DNA of 64,000 bases, from positions 434,001 to 498,000 of the forward strand of contig NZ_JAVXZZ010000002.1 in assembly GCF_032337135.1 (NCBI RefSeq), in the 5' to 3' direction. Positions 33,501 to 41,668 of this stretch are shown here, one piece after another; the first letter of the stretch is position 1, and every line of letters begins with the position of its first letter. The DNA is from Allorhodoferax sp032337135 (GTDB lineage Bacteria; Pseudomonadota; Gammaproteobacteria; Burkholderiales; Burkholderiaceae_C). The notes beneath the pieces were generated by a model. The model made no database searches. It was not told where the DNA came from and saw only the letters and a list, made by a program, of their open reading frames with translations. The position numbers and the translations under genes were made by a program.

Positions 33501-34760
33501 TTATCCCAGGCTAAGTTCGGCCTTGCCCACCTTGCGGTACACACCGTACAGGGCCAGGGTGGTGAAGAGCAGTACGGCGCCCAGCGCGCAGGCCATGCCC
33601 CAGTTCACGTTGACGTTGGTGTACTGGGCGATGTAGTAGCTCAGCATCTGGTCATCGGCACCGCCCAGCAGGGCCGGGGTCACGTAGTAGCCGATGGAGA
33701 GGATGAACACCAGCAGACCACCGGCACCGATGCCGGGGTAGGTCTGCGGCACGTAGACCTTGAAGAAGGCAGCCAGCGGCGAGGAGCCCAGCGATACGGC
33801 GGCACGCAGGTAGCTCGGGGGCACGGACTTCATGACGCTGTACAGCGGCAGGATCATGAAGGGCAGCAGGATGTGCACCATGGCGATGATGACGCCCAGG
33901 CGGTTGAACAGCAGGGCCAGGGGTTCGTCGATGAAACCCAGCCCCATGAGGCCACGGTTCACCAGACCGTTGCTCTGCAGCAGCACGATCCAGGCCGCCA
34001 CACGCACCAGGATGGAGGTCCAGAACGGCACCAGCACCAGAATCATGCACAGGTTGGCCTGGCGTGCAGTCAGGGTGGAGAGCCAGTAGGCCAGTGGGTA
34101 GCCCAGCAGCAGGCATACCAGGGTAACGACGGCACTGATCTGGAAGGTGCGCAGCAGGATCTTGCCGAATGCAGCCGCTTCCTCGGGGACGCGCTCGATA
34201 TCGCCCTGGGCGTTGCGCTGCAGGTCAATGGAGGCCAGCAGGTAGTCCGGCGTCCAGCGGTTGCTGTTCTTGGCGATGGCTTGCCAGTAGGGCAGCTCGT
34301 CCCAGCGCGGGTCGATTTCGAGCATGCGCTGGTGGACTTGCGCGGGCGACAGGCCTTCGGCCAGGGGCAGCGCGCGGTAGGTGGTCATGATCAGCGAGCG
34401 GGCGCCGCTGACTTCACTGTTGAGGCGGCGTGCCAGGGCACCCGCGTCGGCCTGTTCGGTGATGCCGGACAGGTCGGCAATGACAGCCGCATAGGCCGCA
34501 TCCGGTGGAATCGACTTGCGGTCCCACTGGGACAGCGCTGTGCCGGTGCGGCTCAGCGTGTCGGCGACTTCCGGGTTTTCCACGGCGCGCATCAGCAGCG
34601 CCGCAATGGGCACCAGGAAGATGACGACGAGGAAGCCCAGAAGCGGCAGGGTCAACGAGATCGAAAGCAGCCGCTTGCGGCGCTCGGCCCGCTTGAGTTG
34701 CCCGGCCAGATCGGCAGGCAAGACCGTGGGGGCGGTGGAAGCAGTCGTGGTGGATGTCAT
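33501..34760 (-). CDS. Polyamine-type ABC transporter permease with large periplasmic insert (PotB/PotH class)
   Basis: The 419-residue permease is about 100-130 residues longer than PotB/PotH. The extra segment lies between the first membrane helix ('LTLPLLGFLVVIFLVPIAAL') and the second, so it is periplasmic (about residues 65-190); it contains 'WDELPYWQAIAKNSNRW'. The rest is canonical, with the coupling loop 'AAVSLGSSPLAAFFKVYVP'. ATG 34760 is used; an in-frame upstream start at 34778 would add six residues. The insert could contact the binding protein. Similar long permeases occur in other proteobacterial polyamine-family systems. Confidence 0.88.
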   Translation of the reverse strand: MTSTTTASTAPTVLPADLAGQLKRAERRKRLLSISLTLPLLGFLVVIFLVPIAALLMRAVENPEVADTLSRTGTALSQWDRKSIPPDAAYAAVIADLSGITEQADAGALARRLNSEVSGARSLIMTTYRALPLAEGLSPAQVHQRMLEIDPRWDELPYWQAIAKNSNRWTPDYLLASIDLQRNAQGDIERVPEEAAAFGKILLRTFQISAVVTLVCLLLGYPLAYWLSTLTARQANLCMILVLVPFWTSILVRVAAWIVLLQSNGLVNRGLMGLGFIDEPLALLFNRLGVIIAMVHILLPFMILPLYSVMKSVPPSYLRAAVSLGSSPLAAFFKVYVPQTYPGIGAGGLLVFILSIGYYVTPALLGGADDQMLSYYIAQYTNVNVNWGMACALGAVLLFTTLALYGVYRKVGKAELSLG

Positions 34761-34785
34761 TTCGATCCCGTCAATCACTCAAGGT

Positions 34786-35817
34786 TTACTGTGCAGCCCA
34801 GGCAGCGAAGCGCTTTTCCAGAGCCTCGCCCTGGTCAGCCCAGAAGCCCACGTTGAACTGCAGCGCGGTCTTGCTGTTGGCGGCCGAGGTGGGCAGCTTG
34901 TCCAGCACGGCCTTGTCCAGCTTGGCCAGTGCCTTGGTGTTGGTCGGGCCGTAGGAGATCAGCTTGGCGTATTCGGACTGCTCGTTGGCGCTGGAAGCCA
35001 TGGCGATGAACTTCAGAGCCGCGTCGCGGTTCTTGCCACCCTTGGGCATGACCCAGTAGTCCAGGTCATAGATGCCGCCGGTCCAGGTGATGCCCAGGTT
35101 CTTGCCCTCGCGCTGTGCTGCGTCGATGCGGCCGTTGTACACGGTGGTCAGGGCCACGTCACCAGCCACCAGGAACTGGGGCGGCTGTGCACCGGCTTCC
35201 CACCACTGGATGTTGGGCTTGAGCTCGGTCATCTTCTTGAATGCGCGCTCGGCACCGTCCTTGGTGGCCAGCACCTTGTAGACGTCGGCAGGTGCCACGC
35301 CGTCGGCCATCAGGGCGAACTCGAGGTTGTAGCGGGCGCCCTTGCGCATGCCGCGCTTGCCGGGGTACTTCTTCACGTCCCAGAAGTCGGCCCAGGTGGT
35401 GGGGGCGTTCTTGATTTTGTCGGCGTTGTAGGCCATCACGGTGGACCACACGAACACGCCGATACCGCACTCGTGCACAGCGGCGGGGGTGAAGTCGGCC
35501 TTGTTGCCGATCTTGCTGTAGTCCAGCTTCTCGAACAGGCCTTCGTCGCAACCGCGGGTCACGTCAGGGCTTTCCACTTCCACCACGTCCCAGGTGATGT
35601 TCTTGGCTTCCACCATGGCCTTGATCTTGGCCTGCTCGCCGTTGTATTCCACGCCGACAACCTTGGTGCCGGTGGCCTTCTCGAAGGGCTCGAAGTAGGC
35701 TTTCTTCTGGGCATTGCCGTTGGCACCGCCGAAGTTCACCACGGTGATCTGCGACTGGGCAAAGGCGGCTGCGGACACCAGCACGGCGGCTGCGGCAACG
35801 ATGGGTTTCAATTTCAT
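34786..35817 (-). CDS. Polyamine-type ABC transporter binding protein
   Basis: This is a 343-residue periplasmic binding protein with a clean signal peptide (MKLKPIVAAAAVLVSAAAFA then QSQ) and ATG 35817 preceded by CAGGAGACAG. The longer open frame to 35889 has no signal peptide and is rejected. Mature residues start 'ITVVNFGGANGNAQKKAYFE', typical of PotD-like proteins of the second type rather than PotF. Ligand candidates follow from the operon (4-guanidinobutyrate, GABA, polyamine). It lies between the ATPase and the two permeases. Confidence 0.9.
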   Translation of the reverse strand: MKLKPIVAAAAVLVSAAAFAQSQITVVNFGGANGNAQKKAYFEPFEKATGTKVVGVEYNGEQAKIKAMVEAKNITWDVVEVESPDVTRGCDEGLFEKLDYSKIGNKADFTPAAVHECGIGVFVWSTVMAYNADKIKNAPTTWADFWDVKKYPGKRGMRKGARYNLEFALMADGVAPADVYKVLATKDGAERAFKKMTELKPNIQWWEAGAQPPQFLVAGDVALTTVYNGRIDAAQREGKNLGITWTGGIYDLDYWVMPKGGKNRDAALKFIAMASSANEQSEYAKLISYGPTNTKALAKLDKAVLDKLPTSAANSKTALQFNVGFWADQGEALEKRFAAWAAQ

Positions 35818-35875
35818 GGGCTGTCTCCTGAAAAGGAAGGGTTGGGAAAAGGAAGGAAGGGAAAGTGCAGTCGTG

Positions 35876-36973
35876 TCAGCGGTAGACACGCATGTGCTCG
35901 GGGGGCAGGTGCAGCCACAGCGCCTGGCCGGGCGTGGGGACTGTCATGCTGGAAAGGGGAATCTTGACCGTGGCTTCCTCCTGCTCCTGCACGGTGCAGC
36001 GCAGGCGCAGGTGGTCGCCGAAATACATCACGTCGTTGAGTACCGCACGGATGCTGTTGTCGCAGGGTTTGTTCTGCCCGGTGTGGATGACGATGCGCTC
36101 CGGGCGGGCGCAGGCCTGCACCTTGGCTCCGGTGTGCACGCCGTTCACGTTCAGCCCGGTCATGAGCGTGCCGCAGGGCAGGCGCACCTCGCAGTGCTGG
36201 GCCGTGGTCGTGGTAACCGTGGCGTTGAACACGGTGTTGTCACCGACGAAGTTGGCGACGAAGCGGTTCGATGGCGTCTCATAGAGGTTGGTCACCACAT
36301 CGATCTGCTGGATCTCGCCGTCGTTGAACACGGCCACGCGGTCCGACATGGTCAGTGCCTCGGACTGGTCGTGCGTCACGTAGACGAAGGTCAGGCCCAG
36401 TTCGCGGTGCAGTTGCTTGAGTTCGATCTGCATGTGTTCGCGCAGCTGCTTGTCCAGCGCGCCCAGCGGCTCGTCCATGAGCACCAGCTGGGGGTCGAAC
36501 ACCAGCGCGCGCGCCAGGGCCACGCGCTGCTGCTGGCCACCGGAGAGCTGCGCGGGGTAGCGTGCTCCCATGCCGCCCATCTGTACCATCTCCAGCGCAC
36601 GCTTGACCTTCAGGTCGCATTCGTCGGCCAGCATCTTGCGCACCTGCAGCGGGTAGGCCACGTTCTGCGCCACCGTCATGTGGGGGAACAGGGCGTAGTT
36701 CTGGAACACCATGCCGAAGTTGCGCTTGTGTGGCGGTGTGCGGGTGATGGGGCGCCCGGCGAGCTTGATCTCGCCAGAGGTGGGGGACTCGAATCCGGCC
36801 AGCATCATCAGCGTGGTGGTCTTGCCTGAACCCGAGGGGCCGAGCAGGGTGAGGAATTCACCTTGCTGGATCTCCAGGTTCAGGTCGCGCACCACCAGCG
36901 AGTGGCCGTCGTAGGTCTTCTGTACCTTCTCGAAGGTCACCAAAGGCGTAGCGGTCATGGTGTTGTTGTTCAC
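35876..36973 (-). CDS. potA: Polyamine-type ABC transporter ATP-binding protein
   Basis: This 365-residue ATPase has Walker A GPSGSGKTT, Q-loop near 'FQNYALFPHM', signature LSGGQQQR, Walker B LVLMDEPLGALD and switch histidine in YVTHDQSEA. The C-terminal TOBE domain is present. It starts 12 bases after gabT and precedes the binding-protein gene by 58 bases. It energises the importer encoded by the next genes. Confidence 0.92.
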   Translation of the reverse strand: MNNNTMTATPLVTFEKVQKTYDGHSLVVRDLNLEIQQGEFLTLLGPSGSGKTTTLMMLAGFESPTSGEIKLAGRPITRTPPHKRNFGMVFQNYALFPHMTVAQNVAYPLQVRKMLADECDLKVKRALEMVQMGGMGARYPAQLSGGQQQRVALARALVFDPQLVLMDEPLGALDKQLREHMQIELKQLHRELGLTFVYVTHDQSEALTMSDRVAVFNDGEIQQIDVVTNLYETPSNRFVANFVGDNTVFNATVTTTTAQHCEVRLPCGTLMTGLNVNGVHTGAKVQACARPERIVIHTGQNKPCDNSIRAVLNDVMYFGDHLRLRCTVQEQEEATVKIPLSSMTVPTPGQALWLHLPPEHMRVYR

Positions 36974-36985
36974 GTCGGGCTTCCT

Positions 36986-38284
36986 TCAGGCGGCCTGCGC
37001 TGCAGCCAGGGCGGCTTCGAGTACGTCCAGGCCTTCGTTGACCAGGGCATCGCTGGCGGTCAGCGGCACCAGCACACGGATCACGTTGGCATAGGTGCCG
37101 CACGAGAGCAGGATCAGCCCGCGCTTGATGGCTTCCGCCACCAGGCGCTTGGTCAGGTCGGCGTCGGGCTGGTGGGCATCACCGCCTTTGCACAGTTCGA
37201 TGGCGACCATGGCACCGGCACCGCGCACTTCGGCGATGGCCGGGTTGCGCTGGGCCAGGGCCTGCAGGCGGGTGACCATGAGCGCGCCGAGGTCGCGGCT
37301 GCGCTGCAGCAGGTTTTCCTTGTCGAAGGTTTCCAGCACGGCCAGGGCCGAAGCGCAGGCCAGGGGGTTGCCGGCATAGGTGCCGCCCAGGCCGCCCAGG
37401 GCCGGTGCGTCCATGACTTCGGCGCGGCCGATGATGGCCGACAGCGGCATGCCACCGGCCAGCGACTTGGCCATGGTGATGATGTCGGGTGCCACACCCC
37501 ACTGCTCGCAGGCCAGGAAGGTGCCGGTGCGGCCCGCACCGGTCTGCACTTCGTCGGCAATGAGCAGGATGCCGTGCTGGTCGCACAGGGCGCGCAGCGC
37601 TTTCGCAAACTCGGGCGGTGCGGTGTAGAAACCGCCTTCGCCTTGCACCGGCTCCAGGATGATGGCCGCGACGCGGCTGGCCTCGATGTCGTACTTGAAC
37701 AGGGCCTCGATGGAGGCGATGGCATCAATCACGCTCACGCCGTGCAGCGCGCAGGGGTACTTGGCGTGGAACACTTCGGCCGGGAAGGGGCCGAAGCCGA
37801 CCTTGTAGGGCGCGACCTTGCCGGTCAGGGCCATGCCCATCATGGTGCGGCCATGGAAGCCACCACCGAAGGCGATGATGCCCGAGCGCTTGGTGTAGGC
37901 ACGGGCAACCTTCACGGCGTTTTCCACCGCTTCGGCGCCGGTGGTCATGAAGAAGCTCTTCTTGGCAAAGTTGCCGGGGGCGCGCGCATTGAGCTTTTCG
38001 GCCAGTTCCACGTAGGGCTCATAGGCCAGTACCTGGAAGCAGGTGTGGGTGAAGCGGCCCAGTTGTTCTTCGATGGCCTGGACCAGGGCGGGGTGGCGGT
38101 GGCCGGTGTTGAGCACGGCAATGCCGCCGGCGAAGTCGATGTAGCGGCGGCCTTCCACGTCCCACACCTCGGCGTTCTCGGCGCGGTCCACGAAGATTTC
38201 GAAAGCCTGTCCCAGACCGGCAGGCAGGGCGGCACGGCGGCGGGCCATCAGGGCGGCGTTGTGGAGGTTGTTATCGCGTTGCAT
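36986..38284 (-). CDS. gabT: 4-aminobutyrate aminotransferase (second copy)
   Basis: This 432-residue class III PLP aminotransferase has the PLP lysine in 'IITMAKSLAGGMPLSAIIGR' and the cofactor aspartate in 'ILLIADEVQTGAGR'. It transfers the amino group of GABA to 2-oxoglutarate. ATG 38284 fits the family N terminus (MQRDNNLHNAALMARRRAAL); the upstream extension to 38374 runs through the promoter region. It is the first gene of the nine-gene minus-strand operon and is divergent from the GabR-like regulator, the usual arrangement for GabR control. Confidence 0.92.
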   Translation of the reverse strand: MQRDNNLHNAALMARRRAALPAGLGQAFEIFVDRAENAEVWDVEGRRYIDFAGGIAVLNTGHRHPALVQAIEEQLGRFTHTCFQVLAYEPYVELAEKLNARAPGNFAKKSFFMTTGAEAVENAVKVARAYTKRSGIIAFGGGFHGRTMMGMALTGKVAPYKVGFGPFPAEVFHAKYPCALHGVSVIDAIASIEALFKYDIEASRVAAIILEPVQGEGGFYTAPPEFAKALRALCDQHGILLIADEVQTGAGRTGTFLACEQWGVAPDIITMAKSLAGGMPLSAIIGRAEVMDAPALGGLGGTYAGNPLACASALAVLETFDKENLLQRSRDLGALMVTRLQALAQRNPAIAEVRGAGAMVAIELCKGGDAHQPDADLTKRLVAEAIKRGLILLSCGTYANVIRVLVPLTASDALVNEGLDVLEAALAAAQAA

Positions 38285-38313
38285 GGTGGTGGTCTCGGTT
38301 GGGTTGGAGAAAC

Positions 38314-38374
38314 TGGCACTGGTGCCATTGATGGGTGGACTGTAGGTGCCACTTGACCCGGTACACCGGTACAC
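38314..38374. promoter_or_regulatory. Repeated GGTGCC motifs and CCGGTACAC direct repeat in the gabT/gabR divergent promoter
   Basis: The 277-bp gap holds TGGCAC-TG-GTGCCA at 38314-38327, GGTGCCATTG at 38321-38330 and GGTGCCACTT at 38345-38354, so the GGTGCC core is repeated 24 bases apart on one strand. A further pair CCGGTACAC/CCGGTACAC overlaps by one base at 38358-38374. MocR/GabR regulators typically bind direct repeats, which fits. The GGTGCCACTT half-site is the one seen at 151-160 and 9580-9589. Confidence 0.5.
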
Positions 38375-38561
38375 ACACCGTGCAAAACACAGGGGGGCTG
38401 TATCCAGAGTGTGAGCAGTACAGGAAAACCATTAAGGGAAAATACCTAGACTGGCCCGAAACGTGCTTGTGTGCACGAAGAGTCGCGCGAGCACGCGTGA
38501 GGAAAGCCCTGCGAAAGCTGCAGTGCCACAATGAGACCCGACAGAAAGCGAAGACTCCCGC

Positions 38562-39965
38562 ATGTTTGCCCTGAACCTTCACAGTGCCGTACCGCTGGTG
38601 CAGCAGATCGTCGATGGCTTTCGCCAACTCGTCGACGAGGGCGGACTGCGCGCCGGCTCCAAGGCGCCATCCATCCGGCATTTCGCCAACATGCACGCGG
38701 TGAGCGTGCACACGGTGGTGGACGCCTACGACCGGCTGGTGGCCCAGGGCTACTTCGTTTCCCGTCCCAACCAGGGTTTCTTCGTGCGCCACCGCCCGGT
38801 GCAGGTCAAGCCCCCGCAGGACGAAGGGCGCCAGTACAGTTTCGACTCGATGTGGTACCTGCGCCGCATCTTCGAGAACCGTGGCCTGCGTTTGAAGCCT
38901 GGCTGCGGCTGGATGCCCGGCGACTGGTTGTTTGGCGATGGTGTTCGCAAGAGTTTGCGCACGTTGGCGACAGATAACGTGGATTTGGGTGGTTATGGCG
39001 AGCCGAAAGGCTATCTGCCGCTGCGCCAGCTGGTGCGCGACCTGCTGGCCGAACAGGAGATTGCGGTCACCTCGGACCGGGTGCTGCTCACCCACGGGTC
39101 CAGCCAGGCCATGGACCTGGCGGCGCGCCGACTGGTGCAGCCAGGCGACGCGGTGCTGGTGGATGACCCCGGCTACCCGAACATGCTGTTCTCGCTGCGC
39201 TTTCTGCAGGCCAAGCTCCTGGGTGTGCCGCGCACGCCAGCGGGCTACGATTTGACTGCGCTGGAAGACTTGGTTGCCGAGCACCGGCCCAAGGTGTTCT
39301 TCACCCAGCCGCGGCTGCACAGCCCCACCGGTTCCGTGGCCCAGCTGTCCCACCTGCACCGGGTGATGCAGTTGGCCGAGAAGTATGACTTCACCGTGGT
39401 GGAGAATGACATCTACGCCGACCTGGACCCGCAGACGCGCCCCTCGCTGGCGAGCCTGGACCAGCTGCGCCGGGTGATCTACATCAGCAGTTTTTCCAAG
39501 ACCATCTCACCCAACATCCGCGTTGGCTACGTGGCCGCCAACCCCGACCTGCTGGAAGACCTGGCGCAACTCAAAATGGTCTCGGGCCTGACCTCGTCGG
39601 AGTTCACCGAGCGGCTGGCCTATGGCGCGCTGCTCGATACCCGCTGGCGGCGCCATCTGAAGGGTCTGCGCGAGCGGCTGGCCCGTGCCCATGAGACCAC
39701 GGCCAACCAGCTGGTGCACCTGGGTTTTGAGCTGTTCGCGGAGCCCAAGGCCGGTGTGTTCCTGTGGGCTCGCCACCCTGACCTGCCCGATGCCACCGAG
39801 CTGGCCTACCGGGCCGGCGAGCACGACATGCTGCTGGGCCCCGGCGCCTTGTTCAGCGCCCACATGCAGCCCGGCGGCTGGATGCGCTTCAATGTGTCGT
39901 TCTGCGACGATGCCGACATCTGGGCATTTTTCATGCGCGAATTGGCGAAGAAGAAGGGGAATTAG
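38562..39965 (+). CDS. MocR/GabR-type transcriptional regulator with aminotransferase domain
   Basis: This is a 467-residue regulator with an N-terminal GntR winged helix (about 1-75: 'LVQQIVDGFRQLVDEGGLRA', 'VSVHTVVDAYDRLVAQGY') and a class I aminotransferase-like effector domain with the PLP lysine in SFSKTISPNIRVGY. In Bacillus GabR, PLP and GABA bind this domain and switch on gabT and gabD. Divergence from gabT here points to the same logic. Its stop codon overlaps the convergent rhodanese stop by three bases. Ligand specificity (GABA or a guanidino acid) is inferred. Confidence 0.9.
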   Translation: MFALNLHSAVPLVQQIVDGFRQLVDEGGLRAGSKAPSIRHFANMHAVSVHTVVDAYDRLVAQGYFVSRPNQGFFVRHRPVQVKPPQDEGRQYSFDSMWYLRRIFENRGLRLKPGCGWMPGDWLFGDGVRKSLRTLATDNVDLGGYGEPKGYLPLRQLVRDLLAEQEIAVTSDRVLLTHGSSQAMDLAARRLVQPGDAVLVDDPGYPNMLFSLRFLQAKLLGVPRTPAGYDLTALEDLVAEHRPKVFFTQPRLHSPTGSVAQLSHLHRVMQLAEKYDFTVVENDIYADLDPQTRPSLASLDQLRRVIYISSFSKTISPNIRVGYVAANPDLLEDLAQLKMVSGLTSSEFTERLAYGALLDTRWRRHLKGLRERLARAHETTANQLVHLGFELFAEPKAGVFLWARHPDLPDATELAYRAGEHDMLLGPGALFSAHMQPGGWMRFNVSFCDDADIWAFFMRELAKKKGN

Positions 39966-40297
39966 GCGGCGGCCGGCAGGGCGGTCGTCGGCAGTCCTGC
40001 GGCCTGCCAGGCCGTGATGCCGCCTTCGAGGTAGCTCGCCTCCACCCCCAGCGCGCGCAGGGTGGCACACAGGCCCTGGCCGATTTCGTGGCCGTGGGCG
40101 CAGTACACCACCACGGGGCGTTCAGTGCCAATCTGGTCTTTCCAGTCCAGCCACAGCGCCGGGTTGTACCAAGGCGCTTGGGCGATGCGGTGCGGGTTGT
40201 TGGCGCGCGCAATGTCGCGGCGTACGTCGATCACGGTGGGTGGATTGGCGCTGGCGATTTGGGCGGCCAGGGCTTGGGGGCTGATGGAAGGCAGCAT
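39962..40297 (-). CDS. Rhodanese-like protein
   Basis: This is a single-domain rhodanese of 111 residues. The active-site cysteine sits in VVVYCAHGHEIG, and the fold starts with 'PPTVIDVRRDIARANNPH' and ends with the usual 'YLEGGITAWQAAGLP'. ATG 40297 is preceded by GAGGAGA; open frames further upstream overlap chrA. It lies 11 bases after the chromate transporter gene on the same strand, so it is probably the last gene of the chr operon. A role in sulphur transfer or in coping with oxidative stress from chromate is plausible but not shown. Confidence 0.88.
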   Translation of the reverse strand: MLPSISPQALAAQIASANPPTVIDVRRDIARANNPHRIAQAPWYNPALWLDWKDQIGTERPVVVYCAHGHEIGQGLCATLRALGVEASYLEGGITAWQAAGLPTTALPAAA

Positions 40298-40308
40298 GGA
40301 ATGTCTCC

Positions 40309-41661
40309 TCAGAAGAAGGTTTTGAATGCCAGGCCTGCGAGGGCGCAGGCGGCGATGACGTGGATGGCATTGCGCTCGAAGCGCACCAGGGCCACGGTGG
40401 CCGCCAGTGCGATGGCGCAGGCGGCCAGGTCGGGGGCGTGCTGCAGGCCCTGGGGCCACAGCACGTGCAGGCCGAAGAACAGCGCCAGGTTCACGATCAC
40501 GCCGACCACCGCTGCGGTGATGGCGGTGAGTGGCGCGGTGAGCTTCCACTGCCCGTGGGTTGCCTCCACCAGCGGGCCACCGGCCAGGATGAAGACGAAC
40601 GAGGGCAGGAAGGTGAACCAGGTGACCAGCGTGGCCGCGAGTGCACCGGCCAGGAAGGGCGCGTCTGCGCCCAGCAGCTGCTGACTCCAGCCGCCCACGA
40701 AGCCCACGAACGCCACCACCATGATCAGCGGCCCGGGCGTGGTTTCGCCCAGTGCCAGGCCGTCCATCATCTGGCCCGCCGTGAGCCAGCCGAAGTGCTG
40801 CACTGCGCCCTGGTACACGTAGGGCAACACGGCGTAGGCACCGCCAAAGGTTAGCAGCGCGGCCTTGGTGAAGAACCAACCCATCTGGGTGAAGGTGTGG
40901 TCCCAGCCCCAGGCCAGGGTGAGCAGCGCCAGGGGAATGGCCCACAGCGCCAGCCCTGGGGCTACGACGCGTGCCAGCTGCGCCGGGCTCCAGCGCGCAT
41001 GGGCAGGGGTGGGGGTGTCGTCGTCAATCAGCGCTGCACCGATGTTCGCGGCTTGCTTGCCCTTGGCATGGCCGCCACCGGCAAAGTACTGCGGCGCCAC
41101 ATGCGCCCCCAACCACCCCAGCGCGGCCGCACCCGCAATGATGGCGGGGAAGGGGAGTTGCAGTGCAAACAGGGCCACAAAGGCGGCCAAGGCAATGCCC
41201 CAGAGCCAGGCGTTGTGCAGCGTGCGCTTGCCTATGCGCCAGGCCGCGTGCAGCACCAGTGCCATCACGGCCGGTTTGATGCCGTACAGCAGCGCCGCTA
41301 CCCAGCTGACATGCCCGAAGGCCATGTACACCCAGGACAGCGCGATGAGGATGAAGAGTGACGGCAGCACGAACAACCCGCCCGCCACCAGGGCGCCCGG
41401 GGTGCGGTGCATGAGCCAGCCGATGTAGGTGGCCAGCTGCTGCGCCTCGGGGCCTGGCAGCAGCATGCAGTAGTTCAGCGCATGCAGGAAGCGCCGCTCG
41501 CTGATCCAGCGGCGTTGCTCCACCAACTCGCGGTGCAGGATGGCAATCTGGCCAGCCGGGCCGCCAAAGCTGATGAAACCCAGCTTGAGCCAGAACGGCA
41601 GGGCTTGGGCCAGCGACACGGGAGCCGGTCTGTTGTCGGAAGGGAGGTCGGGTGTTGTCAT
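40309..41661 (-). CDS. chrA: Chromate transporter, ChrA
   Basis: This 450-residue membrane protein of the CHR family is the long two-domain form. The conserved N-terminal half motif 'LKLGFISFGGPAGQIAILH' and the second-half counterpart 'KAALLTFGGAYAVLPYVYQG' show the internal duplication, and about ten to twelve membrane spans are visible. It exports chromate. ATG 41661 (MTTPDLPSDN) is used; the upstream frame to 41874 lies inside chrB. Residues 230-260 form a hydrophilic central linker (DDDTPTPAHARWS) between the halves. Confidence 0.93.
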   Translation of the reverse strand: MTTPDLPSDNRPAPVSLAQALPFWLKLGFISFGGPAGQIAILHRELVEQRRWISERRFLHALNYCMLLPGPEAQQLATYIGWLMHRTPGALVAGGLFVLPSLFILIALSWVYMAFGHVSWVAALLYGIKPAVMALVLHAAWRIGKRTLHNAWLWGIALAAFVALFALQLPFPAIIAGAAALGWLGAHVAPQYFAGGGHAKGKQAANIGAALIDDDTPTPAHARWSPAQLARVVAPGLALWAIPLALLTLAWGWDHTFTQMGWFFTKAALLTFGGAYAVLPYVYQGAVQHFGWLTAGQMMDGLALGETTPGPLIMVVAFVGFVGGWSQQLLGADAPFLAGALAATLVTWFTFLPSFVFILAGGPLVEATHGQWKLTAPLTAITAAVVGVIVNLALFFGLHVLWPQGLQHAPDLAACAIALAATVALVRFERNAIHVIAACALAGLAFKTFF

Positions 41662-41668
41662 GCGGTGT

